Origin: Congeria kusceri
Taxonomy: Eukaryota > Mollusca > Bivalvia > Myida > Dreissenidae
Assembly: GCA_027627225.1 (NCBI GenBank)
Contig: CM051026.1
Coordinates: 9,963,425 to 10,027,424, forward strand
DNA length: 64,000 nucleotides
Direction: 5' to 3'
Made by a program: the position numbers and the translations under genes. Positions 25,190-37,378 of the stretch are shown piece by piece; positions within the stretch are counted from its first letter, which is position 1; each line of letters starts with the position of its first letter. The notes under the pieces were generated by a model. It worked only from the letters and a program-made list of their open reading frames with translations. It did no database searches and was not told the origin of the DNA.

Positions 25190-25318
25190 AAGATCAGTGG
25201 TGAAATGGGTGATACGACGCGGTTTTTTGGCTCTGTGAAATCGTGTAATTTAAAAGCGGATTTAAAACAAAAAGAGTGTTAGATTTGAAATCAAAATCAG
25301 CCTAGAGGATTTTACTTG

Positions 25319-26434
25319 ATGTCACCAAAGAAAAATAAGAACTCAAAAGGAAATAAAAGTGGAAATTCAAACAGAAAACGAAAAACTTTTTCGCCGATTG
25401 AGCCCGCCAATTCGAGCACGAGTTTTTCACTCACACAAACCTGTTCAACAAGTACAACAGGTTCGGACAATGTAAACAGTGTAAACAGTGTACACAGTGA
25501 ACAAGGTGAACAAGGTAAAGCAAAACGTGTGAATAGGCCTCAAGAACCGGCATATTTCAATTTTGATAGAAATTGTGTACCTGGTACGTTTTGGAACATG
25601 AATTATAACAGTGCACAACAATATGGGAACCAGTTCGGACTACAATCCCCACCCTTCAACCAATTCGGCATGCCAACACAACTGAATACACTGATACAAG
25701 CACCACCAACATGGGCTGTGGGAATTATCGAGGACATAAAAAGCATTAAACTGCAAGTATCAAAAATAGATAAAATAGAAGATTGTATAAATAAATTGAC
25801 ACATAAAGTAGAAACATTAGAAAATCAGGTTAAGTCCATAGAACACAGCTGTGCGTTCATCAATGAACAATTTGAATACACAAAACAATCACTTAAGAAA
25901 TCAGAAGATCAAATGAAAACTTTTCAAGATAGGTACAATGTCATTGAAACCACGATGAATCAATACCAACAAAAAATCAACCAAATCGAAGCATCAAATG
26001 ACACACTGGAATTTCATAGTTTAAGGGAAAACTTGCTATTTCATGGAATAAAAGAATCGACCGGTCAGGAAAATTGTGAAGCGCTTGTACAAACGCTCAT
26101 TAGAGACGTGCTTCACATTGAAAAAGACATACCTTTGGACAGGGTACATAGAATCGGCAAAGGAACACCCGGAAAAACACGTCCAATTGTTGCAAAGTTC
26201 CATCAATATTCGGACCGGGAACTAGTACGCAAAACTGCACTAGACCGAAACCAAGAACTAAGAGTCCTTAACCAGAACGTTGGGATCCAGCAAACAAAGG
26301 CGACCCTCAGCAGCCGACGTAGCAAACAACACCTTGTCGACAGGGAACGTGCAGCCGGAAGAGCGACGAAATGGGCCGGGTCAAAGCTACTAGTCAAAGG
26401 AAACGACGGAAGTTTTCGCGAAATTATCAATTAG
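25319..26434 (+). CDS. Retrotransposon ORF1 protein, 371 aa
   Basis: This is an RNA-binding, chaperone-like ORF1 protein of a LINE. The ATG at 25319 is used because the codon before it is TTG. Residues 1-80 are basic and Ser/Thr-rich (KKNKNSKGNKSGNSNRKRK). About 90-140 is rich in Asn, Gln, Pro and Phe. About 140-240 is a heptad-like coiled coil (LQVSKIDKIEDCINKL onward). About 240-330 has the L1-type trimerising RRM-like segment (SLRENLLFHGIKES, then LDRVHRIGKG and RPIVAKF). The C-terminal part is basic (SSRRSKQHLVDRERAAGR). Its stop codon TAG is followed in the same frame by ORF2. The frame is intact although ORF2 is not. Confidence 0.85.
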   Translation: MSPKKNKNSKGNKSGNSNRKRKTFSPIEPANSSTSFSLTQTCSTSTTGSDNVNSVNSVHSEQGEQGKAKRVNRPQEPAYFNFDRNCVPGTFWNMNYNSAQQYGNQFGLQSPPFNQFGMPTQLNTLIQAPPTWAVGIIEDIKSIKLQVSKIDKIEDCINKLTHKVETLENQVKSIEHSCAFINEQFEYTKQSLKKSEDQMKTFQDRYNVIETTMNQYQQKINQIEASNDTLEFHSLRENLLFHGIKESTGQENCEALVQTLIRDVLHIEKDIPLDRVHRIGKGTPGKTRPIVAKFHQYSDRELVRKTALDRNQELRVLNQNVGIQQTKATLSSRRSKQHLVDRERAAGRATKWAGSKLLVKGNDGSFREIIN

Positions 26435-29400
26435 GACAATGCGGAGTTAAAATTTTTATCGTGGAATGTGAACGGACTTGTTCGAAAATTAAATGATATT
26501 GACTTTTTAGAATATATTAAACTATATGACATTATTATTTTAAGTGAAACATGGACTAATAAGAAGATCAAATACAACCTGGAAATTCAGCATTACGAAA
26601 GTATTCATGTTTACGGATATAAATCACATGGTGTAAAAAAAAGGTCGACAGGCCGGAGGTATTTCTATTTATTATAAAACGTATTTAAAAGAAAAAATAT
26701 CTGTTGTAGATTTAAATAATTATGGCATAATTTGGTTAAAGCTAGATTCTTCATTATTTAACTTTGATAAGCATGTTTACCTATGTTGTACTTACATTCC
26801 ACCGATATCATCTACTGTTTTAAAGGATAAGGATTTTGATTTTTTTGAGGAAAATAGAAGGCAATATTGAAAAATACTGCAATTTAGGTTATACATATAT
26901 TATAGGAGATTTAAATTCCAGGACAGGAGATTTATCTGATACCGTAGATTATAACAAATATCTAGATAATTTGGTTGAACATAATGACCCTTTTGACTGT
27001 TCGAATGACACAGTTTCGGGACACTTACGTCTGCCTAAACGTATGAATGAAGACCACATGATTGACAGTCAAGGTCGTGTTTTGTTATCGCTTTGTAAAG
27101 CAACCAACCACATAATAGCGAACGGTCGTTTACCAGGTGACAAAACAGGCAATTATACGTTTATCTCAGCACGTGGTCAAAGCGTAACGGATTATTTATT
27201 ACTACAGCAAGATACTTACGATAGAAATTTCATTCATGATTTCAAAATACTAGAATGGACAGAATTTTCCGACCATGCTGCATTATACTTCAGCTTCTTA
27301 ATGCGCAATACAAACAACAGTAATGAAGATAAAATAAACACAGAACAAACTGAAATTAAAATTGTTTTTGACGACAGTAAAATATCGGATTTTAATATAC
27401 TACTGAATGAAAAAAAAGATGCTTTAGACCAAATATATAATGAAAATACATCGCACTACAATAAAATAGATATTCTTACAAATTTTTTGCAAGAACACAG
27501 CAAAACAATTTTTGGCAAAACTTTCCAAACAAGACCGAAACGTAACGTAGTATTTCATAAGCCAGCATGGTTCGACGATAAATGTAAAACAGCAAAACGA
27601 AAATTAAGTAACGCAAAAAAATCATTTAGTAAAGATAAAACGCAGGAAAACAGACAAAATCTTGTTACCAGCAGAACCCGCTACAATAACATTCGTAGAA
27701 AGGCTAAATATCGCTATAAAGTTAGCGAGGGAACAAAACTAAGCAAAATAGCCAAAAAACGACCCAAAAGGTTCTGGAAAACAGTTTAAAAATGTTATAA
27801 AACAGGCAATAAAAAAGTAAGTGATAACATAATTCACGACATGTTCATCCACTTTAAGGATTTGATTGGAAATAATACTGATAATAATCAAGACAATCAC
27901 AACATCGAAAATATTCCACATATTATAAACGATTACCTCGATTCCCCAATCACGGAAAAAGAGATATACGATGCTGTTTTTAAGCAATATAACGGTAAAT
28001 CAAGTGGACCGGATAATATATCAGCAGAAATAATCAAGACTGCATATAACATTATTAAACACCACCTATTATTTATATTAAACGATATATTTGAAAATGC
28101 TCAGTACCCAGAAAGCTGGGGAATAGGTTACATTACACCAATATTCAAAAATGGCGATCCCAATGTTGCAAAAAATTACCGTGGAATAACTCTCAATAAC
28201 ATTTTGTCAAAAATATATTCTCAAGTATTACTAAACAGACTGACTAAATGGTGCGAAGAAAATAAGAAAATATCTAAATTTCAATTTGGTTATCAAAAGG
28301 GAAAAAGCACAGTTGATTGCATATTCATCCTTAATAGTATAATCAATAAGGTACTGAACTCGGGTCAGAAATTATACTGCATATTTATCGATTATGCTAA
28401 ATGCTATGATAGCATAAATCGCACACTGCTGTGGCAAAAATTAATAACAGAACAAATTAGTACCAAAATGGTATCTGCTCTTAAAGCGATGTATTCTTCA
28501 GTGAAAGCAGCAGTCAAATTACAAACACGCATATCAGAATATATACATTCATACACTGGTGTCAAACAAGGAGACCCATGTTCGAGTATATTGTTCATGA
28601 TGTTCGTGAATGACATCATAGATAATATAAATTCTGATATCGAAGGCATTATAACAATAAACGATATTAAAATTTTCTTATTATCATATGCTGATGATCA
28701 GGCTCTTTTTTCAACATCCCCGTCATCCCTACAGTCAATGTTGAATGATATAGAAAGCTACTGTAATCAATATAAACTCAAAATAAATACCAATAAAACC
28801 AAACTAGTCATTTTTGAAAAAAGTAATCGACCTTCTAATTACAATTTCTATCTGTATGGAGAAACACTGGAAATATCATCATCTTTCAAATACTTAGGTG
28901 TAACATTATTTAAAAATGGAAACTGGTATAAAACAGTACAGACGATATCGGAACACGGTAACAAAGCATTATACCGTCTTTTTTCTGTAATAAACCAGTA
29001 TGAATTCCCAACAAAAGAAAAATTAAATCTATTTGATAAACTAGTAACACCAGTACTTCACTATTCTGCCGAAATTTGGGGCTATAATGCAGGAAAAGAG
29101 TTAGAAATTATTCACACGAAATTTTTGAGAAAAATCCTTAGTGTTAATAAATCAACTAACTTATCTGCGTTATATGGCGAATTAGGAAGATATCCGTTAT
29201 CAGTTATAAGAAAGCTACACATGATTAGATATTGGTTTAAATTAATTTCATCAACCAATGATAGCCTTGTAAAAATAACATATACATTACTACATAATGA
29301 CACAGAACAAAACATAACATATAACCAAAGAAATTGGGCAACACAAATAAAAACAATACTCGCACAGCTAGGTTTAACGTATATATGGATTGAACATGAA

Positions 29401-29906
29401 ACCCTTACAGAAAAAACTGAACAAACTTATACTTACAATCTTATAAAACAACGATTATTTGATCAATATAAACAGCACTGGTATAGCGATATAAACAATT
29501 CACCAAGACTTTCCACATACTGTCGGTTCAAGGACAATTTTAATTTAGAACGCTACCTCGATGTCGTAAAAACAAGAAAACACAAAATAGCATTAACAAA
29601 ATTTCGATTGTCATCGCACAAATTAGAGATAGAGCGAGGTCGATACAATAATATCACTCGAGCAAATAGAAAATGCAGATTTTGTAATATAAACGTTGTA
29701 GAAAGTGAATATCACTTCCTATTGACTTGCCCAGTATATAAAGATATTAGAAATACGTGTTTAAAACCGTTTTTCCAAAGAGGCCAACATTGAACAAATT
29801 TGACAATTTAATGCGAACTCAAAATAAAAACGAAATTATTAATCTTGCTAAATATATTTACACTGCAAACGAACTGAGAAATAGTTTAGACACTACATAT
29901 GTTTAA
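26435..29906 (+). pseudogene. Broken retrotransposon ORF2 (endonuclease / reverse transcriptase)
   Basis: ORF2 would nick target DNA and copy element RNA into it. The endonuclease reads SWNVNGL (26459), SETW, GDLNSR (about 26900) and SDHAAL (about 27270). The RT carries GYQKGKSTVDCIF, FIDYAKCYDS, GVKQGDPCSSILF and YADD at 28687-28698. The end has CRFCNINVVESEYHFLLTC, a Cys/Cys/His/Cys knuckle near 29671. Lesions are a one-base gain in the A8 run at 26635-26642, a second frameshift near 26849 beside a T7 run, an in-frame TAA at 27787-27789, and a frameshift near 29780. After the last, the reading continues in another frame to 29906. A possible one-base loss lies near 26447. Some could be sequencing indels, but the internal stop argues for real decay. 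Confidence 0.85.
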
Positions 29907-30397
29907 ATAAAACAATCAAATATGTTTAAATGTACAAGATGAATACATCCAATAAGTACTACTTAGAATTTATTATACTGCATTAAATTTTCTACAAAAC
30001 AAGTTCGTTATTAATTTTGGAATGTTATCGAGTGTACTAAATACTAGATGACAAATTATAATCAATACGAACAATAAATATGCTAATGTATTCTGGCATT
30101 ATAATTAACCTAAATACAAACGTATTACTAATTTGATTTATCGTCTTCAAACTCCTGTCTTTGTCTAAGTACAAAACATACTCAAATAACATATTTCACT
30201 CTTCTTTTGACAACTGATATGTAAACCAAAGTATGTTAATACAATTTCAGATTTATATAACACTTTCAGCTCCTGCTATTAACTAATTGTATTTAATGTG
30301 TCGTTTACATATTGCGTCCACTATGTTTTAATACATTTGGCTAAAAGCAATGTATATGCTTATATGCTAATAAATGTTGTTGTTGTTGTTGTTGTTG

Positions 30398-31617
30398 ATA
30401 CAGGGAATATAAGAACAGGATATAGTTTACCTAACAGGATCAATAACAGGTTTTACTTGCCAGACCTGACTAGTTTCAACAGATTACATGTGAATGTTTG
30501 GTCAACACTGGTTTAACTATTAAGGCTTATTTGTGAATGAAATACAATTTGGTGACGGACAGAAGTCAACGCATAAGAGGTTCTTTATACCGATAGCTTA
30601 CCGATCATGTTGAATTGTATGCTTAATTGTTTAATTGTTAATAGACATTTCCAACTTTGACAAATCTGATGTTGAAAACTTAATCCGATTAGAAGTATGT
30701 AAACTTTGGGGTTGTCTCAAGTTTGTATAATTTGACGACGCAATAAAATGTGTGTTTATGGACTGATAAAAAACATGTTAGTTGGGTGTTTCACATATGC
30801 ACGCAACAAACTTAACACTTCCTCCTTGCTTTGTGTAAAAAACGGTAGTTTATATGATATATTTCAGTATGCAATATATAACAAGACGTTACGCGTAATA
30901 AACATGCCGTTTCTTGGTCTTACACTAGTTAGGATGCGTAGCACTTGTATGTCGTGCTTTTTGGTAAACTAATGTTAATTTATATTTATGAGTTTAAATT
31001 TGAAAGAAATATCATTAAGGTAAGAAATAGATATGCAATATGTAAACACCAATATTTTACAGTCGTTCATTTTATCCACATGCTGTAACGGTAATGCAAC
31101 TTTGTGTCACATGATATTCACGTGATTCTTGAAATCAACAAAGAGCATGTGCGTAGCAGTGTAGTACTATATATATTTCTGTATTGGTTTCTTATGTTTT
31201 ATTAGATATACTGTAACACACTGATTGTTGTGGACTTTATATAGACAATTTATCTGCTTTATTTATAATGTTCACCACTAAAGGAAGACCCTACCAAACA
31301 TACATGCTGATCATTTTATACTATGTTTAACAATTAATAATTTAGAAACCTTTCCTGTTCCCCCGTTCCAAAACAGGTTAGCGGACTATATAAAATGACC
31401 AACGTTTCAAGAAAAGAATGGTATGCGAGGTCAGTGTGACAAATTGGGGCTATTGACGTAACATCACATACCATCATATCACTTAAAACATAAAATATAT
31501 CATTCCAAGTAAGATTTACCGTTCTTCTTATGTTTTGTCTGTGTGATGATATATATCCAAACATAAATCAATTGATCGCACATATTAATCAGCCAATATT
31601 GTGCGTGTGTTAAAACC
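30398..31617. other. Gene-free gap
   Basis: AT-rich sequence downstream of the retrotransposon. Open frames at 30748-30972 (+) and 31334-31564 (-) are short and have no recognisable features. Confidence 0.5.
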
Positions 31618-31724
31618 GAGCATCATGCTCTTTAGGTCGAGCATCATGCTAAATAGTACAAGGCTGTAAGAAGAGCATGATGCTCAGTCTAACGATCATG
31701 ATGCTCGTTTCTATGAGCATATGC
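31618..31724. repeat. Cluster of GAGCATNATGCTC palindromes
   Basis: Full sites occur at 31618-31630 and 31673-31685. Near-complete sites lie at 31639-31650 and 31694-31707, and a related GAGCATATGC at 31715-31724. Each is an odd-length palindrome with half-site GAGCAT. The sites are spaced 8-25 bp apart in otherwise ordinary sequence. Confidence 0.75.
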
Positions 31725-31851
31725 AGGTGTTAGTCCACACATTTCAGGTCTCTCTACATAATTAAGACATTACACACATGACAAAAACCTAAGCATATTC
31801 CAATCCGCTTTAAATTATCAATTGAATGTACAGTAATGTAGTGAATCTTTC

Positions 31852-31925
31852 ACACTTAGTACTGGTTCTACCCAAGAAACAGACTCGAGAATGTTTAAAT
31901 AAGCCACATGCTGGTGACTGAAACA
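31852..31925 (+). repeat. SINE body fragment
   Basis: AGTACTGGTTCTACCCAAGA and AACAGACTCGAGAATGT followed by AATAAGCCACATGCT match the 3' body of the tRNA-derived SINE. The tRNA-like head is absent, so this is a 5'-truncated copy. Confidence 0.55.
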
Positions 31926-31975
31926 TTTGATCCTGCCAGATGATGGCCTGTGTCTAGAACAATCCTCGACACATC

Positions 31976-32037
31976 TAGGACTAGAATAGACCGGCTATGA
32001 GTCATAGTGTCTATGACTTTGGTTTATTCTAGTCCTA
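31976..32037. other. 62-nt long-stem hairpin
   Basis: The outer stem is 31976-31992 paired with 32021-32037 (TAGGACTAGAATAGACC against GGTTTATTCTAGTCCTA), 17 pairs with one G-T wobble. The inner stem is AGTCATAG at 32000-32007 with CTATGACT at 32011-32018 around a TGT loop. A 7-versus-2 base asymmetric bulge separates them. The size is like a small RNA precursor, but the asymmetric bulge and lack of other evidence leave function open. It could be a tiny palindromic element. Confidence 0.6.
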
Positions 32038-33080
32038 ACTGTTATATGCTCATTTCAGATTAAGTACATTTCATGAATTATTATGTTTTTTAGTTAGCGG
32101 CGATAAACGAGCGATTTAGTACCGAAAATCAAGATGGGGTATAGCTTCTGACTCAGAAGAGTGGACTTACATATTAATATCATCTGTCGTCGTCGTCAAC
32201 CATTTACTTTACAACTTCTCTGAAACCGCTTGGTGCCTTTAAATCTTACTTGGCAGGGATGTTCCTGATGACAAGTGTTACTTTGTAGACCTTGTAAGTG
32301 CCTTTAAATTAATCAGAGAAACACTGATCATGACGTTTTTGATTTATGCATACGAATTGCAGAGAAAAGTTTACCCTGTTCCATTACTGACTGACTGTAA
32401 AATTACCTAAAGAAGTACACAGTAATATTTTAACATAATTTATAATGACGGACAAAGGGACGTAACAAAAGAACTGTTTTTTGTTCATGTGGCGAATTTG
32501 TGCATAAGCATCAAAGTTGTTTAAAACCTTCAATTAAGGTATCTACCTTTTGTTCCATACTTTACAGGCTAAATGGTTATTTGTCTTTGCTATTTTAACT
32601 GTTAATGTTAATTAATGTAATAATTATCTGCATATCAACACCTTGTCAATGAACAATATCGCAGTAATCACGTACAAGTTTAAATAATATAAACAGTTAG
32701 TTCAATGTTTATAAATGACATCAAAGACAAAGGTGAAAGAATCAACATTTTATTCACACGCACAATATGAAGTTTGTTGTTATAACATGCTACATAATAA
32801 TAACAGTAGAACAATCATCACTTATGTTTAAATATGTCACCAATGCATGTTAAATAAATGTTTAAATACATGAAAAATAATTATATATCTTAATTTGCTC
32901 CATTTTCTGAAGATTAACATACATCAGTTATACAGAACATAAAATGCATAGGAAATGGAATGTAATGTACAAACATGCATACAATAAACACAAGAAAATG
33001 TAAACATATCATGAATATAATGTAAAAGTAAAATAGTGAGCCTAAACCCTATACAGAAACGAGAGTACATTAGCATTGGA
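32038..33080. other. Gene-free gap
   Basis: AT-rich sequence in which no gene, RNA or repeat could be supported. Confidence 0.5.
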
Positions 33081-33267
33081 AGTCGCGGTTGCATAGTGGA
33101 TATGGTGTCCGCCTAGAGATCTGGAGGGCCTGGTTCGATCCCCACTCCGGGAGCATTCTCAAGATCTCCCCCAAAGTACTGGTTCTACCCAGGAAACGGA
33201 CTCGAGTGTCTCTGAATAAGCCTTATGCTTTCTATGCTATCGAGCTAAAATAAATAGGTTTAAACTA
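33081..33267 (+). mobile_element. tRNA-derived SINE, well preserved
   Basis: The head reads AGTCGCGGTTGCATAGTGGA and TATGGTGTCC (A-box region), then GGTTCGATCCCCACTC (B-box region). The body reads AAAGTACTGGTTCTACCCAG and GAAACGGACTCGAG, followed by AATAAGCCTTATGCTTTC. The tail is AGCTAAAATAAATAGGTTTA. Copies or fragments occur at 1702, 13230, 21182, 31852 and 49546. Transcription by RNA polymerase III from the internal boxes is expected for this class. Confidence 0.8.
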
Positions 33268-34299
33268 AGCACTGGAAAATATTTATGTTGCGTTGGCCAG
33301 TCTTGCTCCCTAAAAATATGAGATGGTGGAACACTTCAACGAAATCAACAAACACATGTCCGTTAAAGGGACAGCACTGGACAATGTTTCTGGGTTGATT
33401 TTCTTCACACTTTGCACAGATTTTTACTTGGTGTTTGCAAAACAATTTTAGACAATGTTATAAAAGATTTTTCTGCAGATAATTAAGGTTGTATGAATCA
33501 TATAGTTAATAAAGCAGTTCTGCATGCATGATCAAAATCTATGGGTAGTGTTCTACTGGGACAAAGTTAACGATAACATCATCAACCATGCCGAGAGGAG
33601 ATATGACATCAGTTCTGCGTGTGGAACCTGTCATAGAGGTTCACTCAGTGGTAAGCAAAGAAAATGGACTTTGTCGAATAATATTGGCAGCTAGGATAGC
33701 ATGTAAGAGGACGGACAGTGGGATATAATGTTTTCCAGTTGGCTGCACATAACTCGTTATGAACACTTTGCACAGGCGATGGGTGGGGGGTGTCTTTCAG
33801 CACATGCAGGACAGGAACTTCAGGAGTTTGCGGCTGTCAGGGCAGATCCTTGCTACCTTCCATATGGTGGCTGCAGTGAGGCTTTTTGAAGACAAAACCC
33901 TTGTCTTGTTGTAGTAGAGAGCGGCATTGTCCTTCCTTATACATGTGTATTGCCTGCTTACAGATTGACGTCCATGTCGCTTTTGCTGGATATACACTTT
34001 CATTTGTGAAGCATGCCATGTAGCTGACATTAGTCATTCAGAGGTTATCAACAGTTATGCAAGAAAAATGACTTTCGAGGCCGCTGGCCACTTCAAGAGA
34101 CGACATTCCCATCAGATAGGTAAACGTGTCCAAGCCAGCAAGGTGGGGCACATTTTAGACAGTAGTGATGGGCTATTTTTAACTGCTGCATGTCTGCATT
34201 GGAGATCATGTTCCATAGTTTGCATCCAAACAGAGCTGTGGAAAGAACAGTGGATTAGTTCGGACACATTAACCTGACACTGACTTTTATGCTTGAATA
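33268..34299. other. No firm gene; more balanced base composition
   Basis: From about 33530 to 34280 the GC content is visibly higher than in the flanks, with several short open frames on both strands (for example 33797-34030 minus, 34068-34277 plus). No domain is recognised and no frame stays open beyond 77 codons. This may be a decayed gene or a non-coding transcript exon. Confidence 0.3.
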
Positions 34300-34301
34300 T
34301 A

Positions 34302-34847
34302 CAGTCAAAACGCGATGAAATAACAGTAGTAACGTAAACTTACATGAAGGGTTAATTTCGTCATGTAGAGTTTACGAGTTAACGAACAATATCACACTTA
34401 CTATGTTAATTGCATTTAACAATACACTTGTGTATGTCTTTGATTACAAAGGAACACTAAAAGACCAATAAATATCTAGTTCGCAATGGTATATTATAGG
34501 CAAATGCAACAGTCATTAAGTCAAATCTCACGCTGCATCATTTAAACTGGCTTCCAATGGTAACTAGACGTGTAAAAAACTATCTTTGTCCCTGGGGCAA
34601 ACAAACTGGCTTAGTGTCTAACCGCGCAGAGGTGTGAAATCTTCGTTGAGAAGGTGTGAAAAGTCAACATGACAATATGATTCCTACGTAGTAGCGCGTT
34701 AACATTTCAAAGTAAATTATGATGGGACCGGAAAAAAAAATCTTTTTTTTGGTTAAACATATAAGAAAAATGGATGGGATCGACAGCCTTATTCATAGTA
34801 TCCCGTCTTTTCGTAGTATCGCGATTCGCAGTATCGCGTTTTGACTG
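34302..34847. mobile_element. Tc1/mariner-pogo-like MITE, 546 bp
   Basis: The left terminus CAGTCAAAACGCGAT is matched by the reverse complement of the right terminus, CAGTCAAAACGCGATACTGC. Both ends are flanked by the dinucleotide TA (34300-34301 and 34848-34849), the target duplication of this superfamily. No transposase is encoded. CAGT-starting termini with TA flanks point to a pogo/Tigger-type source. Confidence 0.75.
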
Positions 34848-34849
34848 TA

Positions 34850-37378
34850 TTACTAATCCGTTACGGATGAATACTTAGTTTCTGTATTTGAATCTAATTA
34901 AATTAATGTAGGAGTATTCCATTGAAAATACAGTTATGGCATCACTAAACGCACGGAACAAATGGACGAACAAAACCAAGTATTAAAGAGGGACTATCTG
35001 ATTATTTATATATTTATTTACCCTCTAACAAAACACCTTTTAACATAAAAAAACACATTAACATTGACAAAAACTATTCATTTTATCAAAAGATGCAAAT
35101 ATATATTTTCTGTCGATACAGACCCGTTTATCTTACAGCAACGACTACATTCGGGTTTGAATGAGATAGTAAGAACTGTGCAGGCGCCAACAATCAATCA
35201 ATATAGGCGCTGCATATACACATGGATAATAAATCGCTGCACAGTATTATTATTACTCTGTAATATAGGTTATAATTCAAGCGCTTAATTAATGCTAATA
35301 GAGTTCGGGAGTGTGAGGTCAATGCGTCTGAGCTATCGTAAAAATTTCAGAAGCAATGTTAGGTTTTCACAGTACCTTCCGGACGCTGTGTGATCGCCTG
35401 CTGGGTGCTTTCAATGTCGTAGAGGTATTATCCCAGACATGTCTGCTACCCTGCTCAATTGGGAAAGGCTTTAACATGCATCCATGTGAGAGGACACAGC
35501 TTGTGCATTTTTGCAGTATGCGCGCCAAGATATGATCAGACAGCTTCCACGTTGGCAGCAGAAATCATGGTCTACTTGAAGAATGTACAGGGCCATTTTG
35601 CAGCTCTTGTGCTTCCGGAATCCATACAGCAGGTTGTTTAAATTTGACCGAGTATGTGTGTTCTCAATGGGGTGAATTGTCAGCTTTGCAGCAATTTGAT
35701 ATCACTGGTATAAGCGATATAACTCTGAAGCTGTTAGAGTCTGCTTGTGTTTCCCCTTCCTTTCTGTAATGTCACTGTAAGGCCATGATCGAAACCGGCC
35801 GGTAATTTACATCAAACATTATTGAATTAAACAGCATCCAGACAAGATGTTAGTTCCAGACTGCCACACTTCAGGCGCTCGTAGGTGATGGCGTTGATTG
35901 TAGACTTTTGTTGTTCAGTAGACCATTGATTAGCCTCTGCAGGTCTCTGTTGCTTGTTTCGTAGCAAAGCTCTCAGTTGGAGTGGTTTTGATTGATGTCT
36001 TAAGATAAGATGTAACACATAGATCTATGAAATGTTTGTGGTTTGCATCAAACTCAGGGTTCTCTGCAAACGAGTACAGTCTCTTGAAGTATGTGCTCCA
36101 TCCGTCTATCGTTATTTCATGGTCGACTTCAAAATCACATTCACAACCTTGATATCTGTTTATGGAGCACTCGGAGATGACAACTTTCCAGAAAGCTTGA
36201 TGACCGATTTCAAATTAAGTGTCTATTCCTTGAAATTCCACAAGGTCATAAATGAGGCAGGCTTCACAATAGTTTCACCAGAATTGTTATTAGAGAAACA
36301 TAAGCTAAACTCTCAAAAGACCGTTGGCAGCAATAAATATGAAACTGTGAGTATGAAGAGACTGTTGAACATATTTTTTAACAGCGCAGTCAGGGCAGCA
36401 CTCACTTTTAGAGCCAAATAGTTTGTACAACAGTTACTGCACAATACAACAGCAAAATCATTGTTAACTAGCTTATACATAAAACACAATTTAGATTTCA
36501 TAATGGCTAAGACAAACATTATCCAACTACAGGTTATCTTCCCTCGCCATTAAATCACGCAAGTGTTACAGGTGTAGCAATAATGTCATTCAGTAATACA
36601 GTTTCATTGCAATGTCAGCTTTGTTGATAAAAACTGAACAAATGATGCCAGTGTTGAAAGTTACTTTTCTGCCCTTATCTATTGCAGATTTTGTTGTTTT
36701 GTATAAAAAATATAATGAAAATTAAAATGTTCAAAACACTCAATCAAGATGCATCCAACACTACAAGCAGGTAAGTTATTTATGTCTGATTGTTTTCATT
36801 TCACTTCCAGCACAAGTATCAATGTTATAATAAACAATGTTAAATCATCATCAGTATAAAACTAAATAAAATTAACCAATTTAACATCATGTTTTCCATT
36901 TATATTATTAAACTAAACAATACTCAAATCATCAATGTCTTTTCAATGCAGATAATTAAAATAAATCCTTCAAAAAAAAGTATTTATATAACATTTCAGT
37001 GTCATGTATTCAAGGAATTGATCAAATACATTTCTCAAATGTGTGTACAAATGACAGTCTAAAAATAGCAATTGTCATGTACATTGTACATGTATATTTC
37101 TGTACACACATTGACTTCTAAAATAAAATTGTACCAGGTATTTGTCCTTTAACATACATCATATATAACTTGTTAAGTTGAGGACAAATGCAAAAACACT
37201 TATTTGATACAAATAACACAGACTACTGTTTCCAAAGTCATACTGTCATAATTATGATAAAAGTATATTATACAAAAATATAACACAGTACACAATATAT
37301 CATTTCTAACTTACAAACTGTCATTTTAAGGTAACCATATTTGTTATTATACAAATGACTGATACATGTAAAAGTAAG
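34850..37378. other. No firm gene; one 129-codon open frame
   Basis: The longest frame is 36032-36421 (+, 129 codons). It contains the stretch MVDFKITFTTLISVYGALG and ends FRAK; I do not recognise it. The segment 35330-36000 has more balanced composition and short frames on both strands. The 3' flank of the B-box gene begins at the right edge. No definite gene or RNA. Confidence 0.3.

Larger units (their letters stand above)
25190..30397 (+). mobile_element. Non-LTR retrotransposon (I/Nimb- or jockey-like), decayed ORF2
   Basis: The layout is a 5' leader, ORF1 (25319-26434), ORF2 with endonuclease, reverse transcriptase and a C-terminal Cys/His knuckle (about 26435-29906), a 3' UTR and a (TTG)n tail at 30375-30397 following GCTAATAAATG. 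No LTRs are seen. The 5' boundary is approximate and no target-site duplication was found by eye. The clade is judged from endonuclease motifs (SWNVNGL, SETW, GDLNSR, SDHAAL) and the RT motif YADD, so the exact family is uncertain. Damage in ORF2 means it cannot move by itself. Confidence 0.9.

Noticed and set aside
27739..27987. Hydrophobic minus-strand frame resembling a membrane protein
   Set aside because: It is the antisense shadow of the retrotransposon ORF2 on the plus strand.
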